Below, in pieces: positions 41,119-49,002 of a DNA stretch of 64,000 nucleotides (positions within the stretch are counted from its first letter, which is position 1; each line of letters starts with the position of its first letter). The stretch spans positions 62,001-126,000 of the forward strand of contig NZ_PCPA01000005.1 in assembly GCF_002979515.1 (NCBI RefSeq), given 5' to 3'. Both the position numbers and the translations under genes were made by a program. Source of the stretch: Microbacterium sp. MYb54 (GTDB lineage: Bacteria; Actinomycetota; Actinomycetes; Actinomycetales; Microbacteriaceae). The notes under the pieces are model-generated. The model saw only the letters and a list, made by a program, of their open reading frames with translations, was not told the origin of the DNA and did no database searches.

Positions 41119-42330
41119 ATGAACGAATACAGCGTACTCATCTCCGGCGCAGGCATCGCAGGACCCGCTCTCGCGCACTGGCTTCATCGGCAGGGCATCC
41201 GCTCCACGATCGTCGAGCAGGCGTCAGATCTCCGTCTCGGCGGGCAGGCCGTCGACCTTCGCGGTCTGGGCGAAGTCGTCGCCCAGCGGATGGGCATCAT
41301 GCCTCGGGTGCGCGAGCGCATCGTGCACGAGAAGGGTCTGCGCTACATCGACAGCGCCGGCCGAGCGCTCGCCACGATGCCCGCCGACCTCTTCGTCGGC
41401 GATGGCAGCCCTGTGACCGAGATCGAGATCATGAAGGGTGATCTCACCGAGATCCTCCATGATCTCGTCGCCGATCACACCGAGACGATCTTCGGCGATC
41501 GCATCGAAGCGCTCTCGGACGGCCCCGACGGCGTCGAGGTCACGTTCCGCAGCGGGCTCGTCCGCACCTTCGACGTCGTGGTGGGCGCCGATGGCATCCA
41601 CTCCGGTGTGCGGGCGCTGGCCTTCGGGCCGGAATCCGACTACGTCGTCCACCTCGGCGCCTACCTCGGGTACTGCACGGTTCCTGATCCCGGCCCCCTC
41701 GACTCCTGGTTCGACATGTACAGCGAGCCGGGTCGGATGCTCGCGCTGCGGCCCGAGCGCGGCGGTACAGCGAAGGCGATGCTCGCGTTCGCGGACACCG
41801 GGCTCGACGTGGATCGGCGTGACGTCGCCAGCCAGAAGCGCCTCCTGCGCGAGGTCTTCGCAGGGATGGGATGGCGCTCGGAGGAGCTTCTCGCTGCGGC
41901 CGACGCAGATGACGAGTTCCATCTCGACACGGTCAGCCAGGTGCACATGGAGCACTGGGCCACTGGACGGATCGCGCTGGTCGGCGACGCCGGTTACTGC
42001 GGGTCACCCCTCACCGGCATGGGCACGAGTCTCGCCCTGGTCGGCGCGTATGTGTTGGCCGGCGAACTCGGGCGTGCACGCGGCGACCATGCGGCGGCCT
42101 TCGCGCGCTACGAGGAGATCATGCGGCCGTATGTCGTCGCCTCTCACACGCTCGCGCCAGGAGGTGTCGACGGCTTCCTGCCGCGTGGGCGCTTCGCGCT
42201 GCGGATGCGAGTGCTCACCGCGCGCCTGATGCACCACTGGCCGATGCGGCAGCTCGTCGCGAAGATGCTCGACAAGTCCGAGGCGATCGAGCTCCCGGAG
42301 TATGAGTGGGCGGAGCTGGCGAGCGCGTGA
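41119..42330 (+). CDS. FAD-dependent monooxygenase (PHBH/TetX-like)
   Basis: A 403-residue flavoprotein hydroxylase. It has the N-terminal FAD motif VLISGAGIAGPALAHWL (GxGxxG), the GADGIHSGVR motif (DG) near residue 160 and the GD motif GRIALVGDAGYCGSPLTGMG near 290, in the right order for class A monooxygenases such as TetX and aromatic hydroxylases. No membrane part. The ATG 41119 fits a leaderless promoter; GTG 41110 is a longer option. Its regulated pairing with a TetR-type repressor suggests an inducible role in breaking down or inactivating a xenobiotic; substrate unknown. Confidence 0.9.
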   Translation: MNEYSVLISGAGIAGPALAHWLHRQGIRSTIVEQASDLRLGGQAVDLRGLGEVVAQRMGIMPRVRERIVHEKGLRYIDSAGRALATMPADLFVGDGSPVTEIEIMKGDLTEILHDLVADHTETIFGDRIEALSDGPDGVEVTFRSGLVRTFDVVVGADGIHSGVRALAFGPESDYVVHLGAYLGYCTVPDPGPLDSWFDMYSEPGRMLALRPERGGTAKAMLAFADTGLDVDRRDVASQKRLLREVFAGMGWRSEELLAAADADDEFHLDTVSQVHMEHWATGRIALVGDAGYCGSPLTGMGTSLALVGAYVLAGELGRARGDHAAAFARYEEIMRPYVVASHTLAPGGVDGFLPRGRFALRMRVLTARLMHHWPMRQLVAKMLDKSEAIELPEYEWAELASA

Positions 42331-42337
42331 AGTGGTT

Positions 42338-43636
42338 CTACCCGTCGGTGTCACCAGAGAGATCGCGCAGCAGGCCCAGCCGCTCGATCTCCGGTTGAGG
42401 TGGTCCTGATCTGGGGGCCCGAGCAGCGGTGTCGCCGCCACCGATACGGTTGCTGCGTTCGGTGAGTGCGACGAGGGCGAGGTGACGATCGGCGGACCAG
42501 CACACGAGCCGTCCGCGCTGGTCTTTGGTGCGGGACAGGATGTCTGCGTCGGCCAGCAGGGTGAGGGCTCGGTGGGCAGCCGTTGTCGATACGCCGTGGC
42601 GCTCTGCGACTGAATCGATCGTCAGAACGGGTTCGGACGCAAGGCGCTCCAGGATGCGGAGGGCCACGGAGTCGCGTCTCGGTACCGCAGGCGAGAGTCC
42701 CTGCGCGCGGCGATAGGCGATGAAGTCGGCATTGATCTGCGCGTCCAGTGAGGCGATGTCATCGGCAAGGCGCACGGCGTTCGCGGCGGCGAGCTCGGTC
42801 GCCCTCGCGAAGCCGAGCACCCATTCGTCGAGGCGTGGAGGATCCGCTCGGAAGGCCGAGAGGCCGGCGATATACGAGTCGGTGTCTCCGGCGAAGACGG
42901 TACTGATCGGGATCAGGGTATGGCGCACGGCGTCCGCGCGTCGCAGCACCGTGTGGATGAGCGCGCGCCCGGTGCGTCCGTTGCCATCGATGAAGGGGTG
43001 GATCGTCTCGAACTGGGCGTGGGCGATGGCCGCGCGGACGACGGCGTTGCCGGAGGTCTGGGTGAGGAAGCCGGCGAGGTCGGACACGAGTCGCTCGACT
43101 TCGGACTCGGGCGGGGGGATGAACTCGGCGCGGAGAGGGCTCCAACCGGCTCCGCTGACCCAGTTCTGCTCGGTTCGTAGCCCGCGCTCGAGGGAGGGCT
43201 CGATCACGTGCTGCAGGTCCTCGATGTCGGCGACCTCGATGATCCGACGGTGATCTGCGAGCGTGTCGATCGCATCTTCGGTTGCTCGGATGTTGCCGAT
43301 GACATCGAGCGCGACGCGTGGGCCGTGATGGAGGAGTTCGGCCACCGCGAGGCGTTTGGGTGTGATCCGATTGCCTTCGATCCACGACGACGAGATGCTC
43401 TCCGACCGGATCAGCAGGTGGTTGAGGTAAGAGGATCGGGAGCCGATACGTTCGTCTGCCCGCGCAAGCACAGTGAGGGCGTCCTCTGCGGCGGCCCGAG
43501 CCTCGGACCCGATTGGGGGGAGCGCAGACCCGAGTTCATCGGGGACGTAGGCGCGATAGCGGCCGGCGGCGCGGTCGCGTCGGCTCAGCTGTCCGTATTC
43601 CGTCGGGTTCCACAGGCGTTCGACGAACCGTGCCAT
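42338..43636 (-). CDS. Fic-family AMP-transferase with C-terminal winged helix
   Basis: A 432-residue Fic protein. The catalytic motif HPFIDGNGRTGR is complete at residues 213-224. An N-terminal inhibitory motif, SSWIEGN (83-89, the S/TxxxEG/N form), suggests autoinhibition within the chain. The C-terminal part (about 325-400) contains a winged helix (ILERLASEPVLTIDSVAERH then TTAAHRALTLLADADIL), seen in many stand-alone Fic proteins. ATG 43636 has GGAGGTGACC before it. A 31-bp palindrome lies upstream. Targets unknown. Confidence 0.93.
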   Translation of the reverse strand: MARFVERLWNPTEYGQLSRRDRAAGRYRAYVPDELGSALPPIGSEARAAAEDALTVLARADERIGSRSSYLNHLLIRSESISSSWIEGNRITPKRLAVAELLHHGPRVALDVIGNIRATEDAIDTLADHRRIIEVADIEDLQHVIEPSLERGLRTEQNWVSGAGWSPLRAEFIPPPESEVERLVSDLAGFLTQTSGNAVVRAAIAHAQFETIHPFIDGNGRTGRALIHTVLRRADAVRHTLIPISTVFAGDTDSYIAGLSAFRADPPRLDEWVLGFARATELAAANAVRLADDIASLDAQINADFIAYRRAQGLSPAVPRRDSVALRILERLASEPVLTIDSVAERHGVSTTAAHRALTLLADADILSRTKDQRGRLVCWSADRHLALVALTERSNRIGGGDTAARAPRSGPPQPEIERLGLLRDLSGDTDG

Positions 43637-43669
43637 GGTCACCTCCATAACCTGGGCGACCGTGTCGCT

Positions 43670-43700
43670 TGATTAACTTTAGCGCATCTAAAGTTAATCA
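43670..43700. promoter_or_regulatory. 31-bp palindrome before the Fic gene
   Basis: TGATTAACTTTAG-CGCAT-CTAAAGTTAATCA has perfect 13-bp arms and is AT-rich in a GC-rich region. It begins 34 bases upstream of the Fic start and its end coincides with the stop codon of the preceding TetR gene. It can be the Fic operator, the TetR terminator, or both. Confidence 0.6.
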
Positions 43701-44312
43701 GGCTTTGGATCCGGCGAGCCGGGCCTCGACCGGGGCCCACCCGCTCTCGAGCACGCGGAACCCCGCGTCCACGGTGTCGAGGGGGTCAGCGCTGTCGTTG
43801 ATCAGCAGCTGCATCTGCAGCACGAACCGGGCGTAGACGCGGATCTCGGCGACGGGCTCGCTGAGGCCGAGTTCCTCGGCGATGGCTGCGGCGAGGGCAT
43901 CCTCGTGTCGGAGCCACATCTTCGCCGCATAGTCGCGCAGTGCCGGTGTCTCGTTGAGGAAGCGCATGAAGACACGGGTGACGTCGTCACCGTGCTCGTC
44001 GAAGTTCGCCTTGACCTCGGTGGAGAAGAAGTCGTGGATCGCGTGGTTGATCGTGCTCCCCTCGGGGCGCTCCCGTACCGCCGCGACGAGGCGGTCGCGC
44101 TGTTCGTCGTCCTCATCGAAGACGAGGGCCTCCTTCTGCGGGAAGTGCGCGAACACGGTCGTCGGGGAGACATCCGCGGCGTCGGCGACCTCGCGGATGC
44201 TCACATTGTCGAAGCCGCGCTCCAGGAACATCACCGTCGCGACGTCGGAGATCGCCTTACGCGTCGCGGCCTTCTTCCGTTCACGGCGCCCGAGGGGTTC
44301 TGGAGTCGTCAT
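43698..44312 (-). CDS. TetR-family regulator
   Basis: A 204-residue regulator. The N-terminal HTH is clear (AISDVATVMFLERGFDNVSI, REVADAADVSPTTVFAHFPQ) and a helical ligand domain follows. It is divergent from an MFS efflux gene, with the repeat ACCA-AAAC-TGGT (44355-44366) inside that gene's promoter spacer, so it is the likely repressor of the transporter. The stop codon lies in the 31-bp palindrome. Confidence 0.9.
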   Translation of the reverse strand: MTTPEPLGRRERKKAATRKAISDVATVMFLERGFDNVSIREVADAADVSPTTVFAHFPQKEALVFDEDDEQRDRLVAAVRERPEGSTINHAIHDFFSTEVKANFDEHGDDVTRVFMRFLNETPALRDYAAKMWLRHEDALAAAIAEELGLSEPVAEIRVYARFVLQMQLLINDSADPLDTVDAGFRVLESGWAPVEARLAGSKA

Positions 44313-44349
44313 GCTCGACAGCCTACCGCGAACCGACTACAAAAGTGGC

Positions 44350-44377
44350 TTGACACCAAAACTGGTATTGATACACT
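44350..44377 (+). promoter_or_regulatory. Strong consensus promoter of the MFS gene
   Basis: -35 TTGACA (44350-44355), 16-bp spacer and -10 TACACT (44372-44377), which ends 6 bases before the ATG at 44384: a leaderless start. The spacer holds the small palindrome ACCA-AAAC-TGGT, and AAAGTG/CACTTT flanks the whole. Confidence 0.75.
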
Positions 44378-44383
44378 TTCGGT

Positions 44384-45670
44384 ATGACTTCACCCACTTC
44401 CCTCACGCGACGGGATCAGAACCGCGCGTGGATCATGCTCATCGTCCTGACGATGCTGACCGTCATCGGCATGACGGTCGTCCTCCCTGTCCTCCCCTTC
44501 GTCGTGCTGCAGTACGTCTCGCACGAGAGCGACCTCGCCATCTGGGTGGGTGTGCTCGAGGCGATCAACGGACTCTGCGCCTTCCTGGTCGCCCCGTTCC
44601 TCGGCCGGCTCTCCGACCGCTTCGGCCGTCGACCCGTCATCATCGTCGCGGCGTTCGGCGCCGCGTTCTCCATGGCGCTGTTCGGCATCGGCGGTGCGAT
44701 CTGGGTGCTCGTCCTCGCCCGCGTCATCCAGGGTCTGACCGCCGGCGACCTTCCCGCCCTCTTCGCCTACCTCGCCGACATCACCCCGCCCGAGCAGCGC
44801 GCGAAGCGCTTCGGGCTTCTCGGCGCCCTTTCCGGCATCGGCACCATGATCGGCCCGGCGATCGGTGGTCTCCTCGCCGCGGTGAGCATCCAGCTCCCCG
44901 TCTTCCTCACAGCGGCCGTCGCCCTCACGATCGCGATCCTCAGCATCTTCCTGCTCCCCGAGAGCCTCAAACCAGGCAATCGCATCGCCACGATCAAGCT
45001 GCGTGACGTCCAGCCGTTCGCCGTCTTCAAGGACGCGTTCGGTCGCAAGGAGCTGCGTGGACTGATGATCGGCTTCGGACTGCTCGCCCTGCCGTTCGGG
45101 TTCTTCGTGAACAACTTCAGCGTGCTCGCCCTGGACTCCATCCAGTGGGGCCCGACCCAGATCGGTCTGCTGACCGCGGCCGTCGGCATCATCGACATCG
45201 TCATCCAGGGTGTGCTGCTGGGCATCCTGCTTCCCCGCATCGGCGAGCGCGGGGTGATCGTGAGCGGCATCATCGCGCAGATGATCGGTCTCGCGGCCCT
45301 CGCCATCGTCGCCTCCGTCTTCGCCCAGCCCTGGGTGTTCATCGTCGGCGCACTCATGCTCGCGGCAGGCCAGGGTGCATCGCAGGCCGCCATGGACGGC
45401 GCGATGTCGAACGCCGTCGGCGACGACGAGCAGGGCTGGCTCGGCGGGGCGACCCAGTCGCTGAACGCGGCGATGGGCACGGCAGCGCCGCTCATCGCGG
45501 GTGCGCTCTACGCCCTGGTCAGCCACGCCGCGCCCTACTGGCTCGGTGTCGCGCTCATGATCGTCGCCGCGATCGTCGTCAGCCGTGCGCACATCGCGAA
45601 CACGGCCAAGCGTCCCACCGGCGACACGACCGGCGAGACTCCCGCAGAGCTCGCCGAGACGATCGGCTGA
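44384..45670 (+). CDS. MFS drug-efflux transporter (TetA-like)
   Basis: A 428-residue transporter with twelve predicted helices. The loop 2-3 motif A is clear (GRLSDRFGRRPVI near residue 75), and the helix 5 region (LGALSGIGTMIGPAIGGLLA) matches the antiporter motif C of proton-driven drug exporters. The closest family pattern is TetA/multidrug (DHA1). It is controlled by a divergent TetR-type gene. Substrate unknown. Confidence 0.92.
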   Translation: MTSPTSLTRRDQNRAWIMLIVLTMLTVIGMTVVLPVLPFVVLQYVSHESDLAIWVGVLEAINGLCAFLVAPFLGRLSDRFGRRPVIIVAAFGAAFSMALFGIGGAIWVLVLARVIQGLTAGDLPALFAYLADITPPEQRAKRFGLLGALSGIGTMIGPAIGGLLAAVSIQLPVFLTAAVALTIAILSIFLLPESLKPGNRIATIKLRDVQPFAVFKDAFGRKELRGLMIGFGLLALPFGFFVNNFSVLALDSIQWGPTQIGLLTAAVGIIDIVIQGVLLGILLPRIGERGVIVSGIIAQMIGLAALAIVASVFAQPWVFIVGALMLAAGQGASQAAMDGAMSNAVGDDEQGWLGGATQSLNAAMGTAAPLIAGALYALVSHAAPYWLGVALMIVAAIVVSRAHIANTAKRPTGDTTGETPAELAETIG

Positions 45671-45688
45671 AGACCGGTCAGGCGTCGA

Positions 45689-46537
45689 TCAGCTGAGGTC
45701 TGATCCACCTGCGGGAGTTGCCGGGCGCGGCAGCTCCCGCAGTCGTGTGATCGTGGCCAGAAGCTCTTCCGGCGACGTTCCGAGGCTTCCGAGCGCCGCT
45801 GCCGCTGCCGCGCTGAACCCGCGAGTGTCGGTGGCGAGGCGAGCCACGTTCGGCACCAGGCCCTTCTCGTTCGTGACCCAGTTGCCGGCAGAGGCATGCC
45901 AGGCGTGCGCGGTGAGCATCGTCGTCGTGGTCCCGCACAGCGACACGTAGGCGACGTCACCCGCCTTCGCACCCTTCATGGCCGCGTTCAGCAGGAAATC
46001 GACCTGCCAGAGGTTGGCGATGAATGCGTCGCGGAGGGCCTCGGGGTAAGGGGTGACACTGCGCGCCAGCGCGACCAGGATCCCCTCCGGATCGCGAAGC
46101 GGCACACTCGTCGCCACTTCGCCCGCGTAGGCGATGTCGAGGAAGCCCAGCGGATGCCCCGGCTGGGCGTGGAACGCGAACTCACCCTGAACTGCACGAG
46201 CGCACTGCTCCTCGACGCGGGTGACATCGCGGAGGATGAGGTCGACCGGCACACCGTCGACGATCAGCCAGGCACCGCCGTCGACCCATGGCCCCCATCC
46301 GCCCCGCTCGGCGACCTCGACGGCTTCGCCCGTCCAGCCGCTCGCCACCCGTGCCAGGCCGTCACGGTCGAGATCCGCGTCGACGTACAGACCCAGATCG
46401 ATGTCGGAGTCGGGCCGATGCGTGCCGCGGGCGCGGCTGCCTCCCAGCGCGACGGCCCGCACGCCGGACACCCGGCTCAGTTCGTCGGCCATGGAGCGGA
46501 GGCGTTCTTCATCGAGCACGACACCGATCGTACTCAC
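45689..46537 (-). CDS. Nucleotidyltransferase-domain protein
   Basis: A 282-residue protein with a Pol beta-type nucleotidyltransferase fold. The catalytic motif is complete: VALGGSRARGTHRPDSDIDLGLY near residues 28-50 (GGS plus DxD), and a third acidic residue in VPVDLILRD. The C-terminal part (about 150-280) is helical, like DUF4037 or aminoglycoside-nucleotidyltransferase partners. It may modify a drug or a cell component; no substrate can be named. It is divergent from hipBA and the first hip box lies in its leader. Confidence 0.85.
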   Translation of the reverse strand: MSTIGVVLDEERLRSMADELSRVSGVRAVALGGSRARGTHRPDSDIDLGLYVDADLDRDGLARVASGWTGEAVEVAERGGWGPWVDGGAWLIVDGVPVDLILRDVTRVEEQCARAVQGEFAFHAQPGHPLGFLDIAYAGEVATSVPLRDPEGILVALARSVTPYPEALRDAFIANLWQVDFLLNAAMKGAKAGDVAYVSLCGTTTTMLTAHAWHASAGNWVTNEKGLVPNVARLATDTRGFSAAAAAALGSLGTSPEELLATITRLRELPRPATPAGGSDLS

Positions 46538-46560
46538 ACGGTCGCGAGCGGGTTCGACCT

Positions 46561-46635
46561 CTATCCGGAAATCGACATAGGGGTTGCGTTATCCGGAAAA
46601 CGTAATAGCCTCGCGTTATCCGGAAAACGTAATAG
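46561..46635. promoter_or_regulatory. Three HipB-type operator boxes
   Basis: Two identical 23-bp copies (46586-46608 and 46613-46635) contain CGTTATCCGGAAAACG, a near-palindrome centred on TCCGGA. A third, diverged box has TATCCGGAAA at 46562-46571. TCCGGA centres are spaced 28 and 27 bp. They lie directly before hipB and extend toward the divergent nucleotidyltransferase gene. Confidence 0.75.
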
Positions 46636-46647
46636 AAGGGAGTGCTC

Positions 46648-46887
46648 GTGTCGGATCAGAGCATGAAGCTCCGCTCGCCCGGCGACATCGGACTGATCAT
46701 CCAACAGGCGAGACTCGCTCACGGAATGTCTCAGACCGCGCTCGCGGAAAACCTGGGGATGTCTCAGCGCGCGGTGAGCGAGATCGAGTCGGGGACCCCG
46801 ACGATCTACATGCGAAAGGTCTTCGACCTTCTGCAGGCGACCGGTGTTGAGCTCTCGGCGCACTGGGAAGACGGCGACGCAGGATGA
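46648..46887 (+). CDS. hipB: HipB antitoxin, XRE-type
   Basis: A 79-residue DNA-binding protein with an XRE helix-turn-helix (DIGLIIQQARLAHGMSQTAL, ENLGMSQRAVSEIESG) covering residues 12-65. It should bind and neutralise HipA and repress the operon through the three boxes upstream. GTG 46648 is preceded by AAGGGAG; GTG 46642 and ATG 46663 are other possible starts. Overlaps hipA as ATGA. Confidence 0.9.
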   Translation: MSDQSMKLRSPGDIGLIIQQARLAHGMSQTALAENLGMSQRAVSEIESGTPTIYMRKVFDLLQATGVELSAHWEDGDAG

Positions 46888-48110
46888 GGCTCGCCGTGGA
46901 GCTGTATGCAACAGTGATCGGGCATCTGGAAGGTCAGGATTCCCGCAGCTTCGACTTCGTCGGCGTGAGGGGAGCGACCGACGTGTTCGGCATGAACAGC
47001 CGGGTGCTGTCTGTTGCCATTCCGCTCGTCCGCGCACTTCCGCGCCATCATGCGGTCAGGCGACGGAACTGGTTCGGCGAGCTGCTTCCTGAGGGAGACC
47101 AACTCGACTACATGCTCGCCGAGGGCGGCATCAGACGCGGCGACACTCCGGCCTTTCTGGGGCGCTACGGGCGTGACGTCGCGGGCGCACTGCAGATCTG
47201 GGACGTCGAGGATCCGAGTGAGCCGAGAAGTCCAGGGCTTCTTCCACTTGACGTCCGAGGCGTCCGCGACCTGCTCGAGCATCCCCTGCAGGCGCCGCTC
47301 GCGAATGCGCCGGGCTTGGGGAAATCGTCGCTCGGCGGGGTTCAACCCAAGATCGTCCTGGCGCGAATCGACGGAGGGTGGAACCAGGTCATCGGAGGAC
47401 ACCCATCCACGCATATCCTCAAGCCTCAGCTGGAGAAGAAGCCGACTGTCATCTTCGATGAGGAATACGGGTCACGGCTTGCTCGCGGTCTAGGCCTTGC
47501 TCAATTCGATACGCGTATCGAGGAGTTCGATGGCTTGCCTGCCCTCGTGATCGAGCGATTCGATCGGATCGGGGGAGCGCGTGTTCATCAGGAGGACTTC
47601 AACCAGGCGCTGGGTGCATCGGGCAACCAGAAGTACCAGGAGATCGGCGGGGTGGTGAGCCTGGAGCGGGTGGCGCAGACGCTTCGCAGCTATGCGGGGG
47701 GAGCGGATATCCGTTCCCTGGCACGCATGACGACGCTCGGGCTCGCGATCGGCAATCTCGACATGCACACGAAGAACCTCGGACTCCTGCATCCCGCGTC
47801 TGGGGACGTCTCCCTCGCGCCCGCGTATGACGTGGTGCCGATGTCGCACCACGCCGATGCTGATGGGAAGTTGGCGTTGGCGATCAACAAGAAGTACCGG
47901 CACGCCGACCTCGTGGCCGACGACCTCATCACCGAACTACGTGTGTGGGGAGTGCGGCGCCCTGAGCCTCTGGTGCGGGAGGCTCTGGAAGAACTGCAGG
48001 CGCTGGTCCAGTTCGAGGTCCCGTCGGACAGCGCGCATCCGAACCTTCAGGAAGACATACTTCGTTTCGTCCGCAACCTGCTCGACGGGCGTGCCATCGG
48101 GGCGCGGTGA
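46884..48110 (+). CDS. hipA: HipA-type Ser/Thr kinase toxin
   Basis: A 408-residue HipA-like kinase. It has the phosphate-binding loop SSLGGVQPKIVLA (148-160), catalytic GNLDMHTKN (290-298, Asp293) and metal-binding YDVVP (315-319). In E. coli the kinase inactivates glutamyl-tRNA synthetase; related HipT proteins have other targets. The Ser pair 148-149 before the loop resembles the autophosphorylation site. All catalytic residues are present, so the module is probably active. Confidence 0.92.
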   Translation: MRLAVELYATVIGHLEGQDSRSFDFVGVRGATDVFGMNSRVLSVAIPLVRALPRHHAVRRRNWFGELLPEGDQLDYMLAEGGIRRGDTPAFLGRYGRDVAGALQIWDVEDPSEPRSPGLLPLDVRGVRDLLEHPLQAPLANAPGLGKSSLGGVQPKIVLARIDGGWNQVIGGHPSTHILKPQLEKKPTVIFDEEYGSRLARGLGLAQFDTRIEEFDGLPALVIERFDRIGGARVHQEDFNQALGASGNQKYQEIGGVVSLERVAQTLRSYAGGADIRSLARMTTLGLAIGNLDMHTKNLGLLHPASGDVSLAPAYDVVPMSHHADADGKLALAINKKYRHADLVADDLITELRVWGVRRPEPLVREALEELQALVQFEVPSDSAHPNLQEDILRFVRNLLDGRAIGAR

Positions 48111-48148
48111 GGGTGCTGCGCTCTCCGTGCTGACTGAACCCAGGTGGC

Positions 48149-48697
48149 TCAGTCCGCTGTGGGCTCCGGGGGTGAGGAGACGGGCACGCCGGTATCGCGA
48201 ACGAGGTACACCCAGGGAAACGCCGTGCAACTGATCTTCCATCCTTCGGAGCGCTCCGCTGCTCTGATCGGGCGCCACACGCTTCGGCGATGCTCCCACC
48301 GCGTGTCGCTGCGAAGCATCCGGTGTGCGGACGCGCCGGCCTCGACCGTGTGCCAGCCTTCGAGGCCGGCGAGTTCCAGCTCGGCCATTTCATCGAAGAC
48401 GCTCACGGGGCCGAGCCAGCGCTCGTTTCCGTCCTGGCGAACCGTCTCGCTCGGATGGCCGAACCTCTGCTGGGCTGCTTGGCGGGACATGCCGAGCTCG
48501 GTACCGATCATCGACCAGCTCGCACCCGCTGCCCGGGCGGAGAGCACTGTTCGCCGCAGAATGCTGCGCACCTCGTCTTCCGCTCGGGCGCTCGCCGCGA
48601 TCAGGGCGATGTGGTCTTCTGTGGCGAGGGATGTCTTTTCGGCGACGCCGGCCTCGGCGACAACGGCATGGCCGATCGCGTCCCCGAGTGCGCTCAC
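48149..48697 (-). CDS. Helix-turn-helix protein of unknown function
   Basis: A 182-residue protein. A putative HTH lies in LSARAAGASWSMIGTELGMS and RQAAQQRFG (residues about 52-85), a pattern common in short actinobacterial DNA-binding proteins. The rest has no recognised domain. The GTG at 48697 overlaps the preceding gene stop as GTGA, implying coupling with the small membrane protein gene. Its regulatory target cannot be named. Confidence 0.75.
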   Translation of the reverse strand: MSALGDAIGHAVVAEAGVAEKTSLATEDHIALIAASARAEDEVRSILRRTVLSARAAGASWSMIGTELGMSRQAAQQRFGHPSETVRQDGNERWLGPVSVFDEMAELELAGLEGWHTVEAGASAHRMLRSDTRWEHRRSVWRPIRAAERSEGWKISCTAFPWVYLVRDTGVPVSSPPEPTAD

Positions 48698-48945
48698 TCC
48701 GCGGGTCCGCGGCTCGGAAGCCACTGCCGCCGGTGAGTGCGTCGGGCGCCGTTTCCAAATCCCCAGAGATAGGTCCCCACGAGCATCGCACCGATGCCGG
48801 TGCCCTGCGCGAGTCCGCCGCCGAACCCGCGCAGATCGAAGCCGATGGACAGGAGGAGTGCCGCCGCGCCTACTGCGAGGAGCACCATTCCGATGCCTGT
48901 GGTCAGTCGTTCGGATCGTGTTGAGTGTTGTGAGGAGTCGACCAT
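48694..48945 (-). CDS. Small two-helix membrane protein
   Basis: An 83-residue protein with two membrane helices (about 16-36 and 42-62) and a basic C-terminal tail (GARRTHRRQW). Function unknown. A textbook promoter (TTGACA, 17 bp, TAGATT) ends 6 bases before its ATG, and the gene is co-transcribed with the HTH gene that overlaps its stop. Confidence 0.78.
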   Translation of the reverse strand: MVDSSQHSTRSERLTTGIGMVLLAVGAAALLLSIGFDLRGFGGGLAQGTGIGAMLVGTYLWGFGNGARRTHRRQWLPSRGPAE

Positions 48946-48951
48946 GGCGTC

Positions 48952-48980
48952 AATCTAGTGTTGACGTTGATCGATGTCAA
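48952..48980 (-). promoter_or_regulatory. Consensus leaderless promoter with inverted repeat
   Basis: On the minus strand, -35 TTGACA (48975-48980), 17-bp spacer and -10 TAGATT (48952-48957), then GACGCC and ATG. GTTGAC/GTCAAC at 48960-48965 and 48976-48981 forms an inverted repeat over the promoter, a possible operator. Confidence 0.75.
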
Positions 48981-49002
48981 CCGCTGATTGACGCCGGGTG
49001 GC

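Noticed and set aside
46561..46635. Two 23-bp repeats considered as part of a CRISPR or insertion site
   Set aside because: Only two full copies, 4-base gap, palindromic core and position before hipB fit operator boxes.
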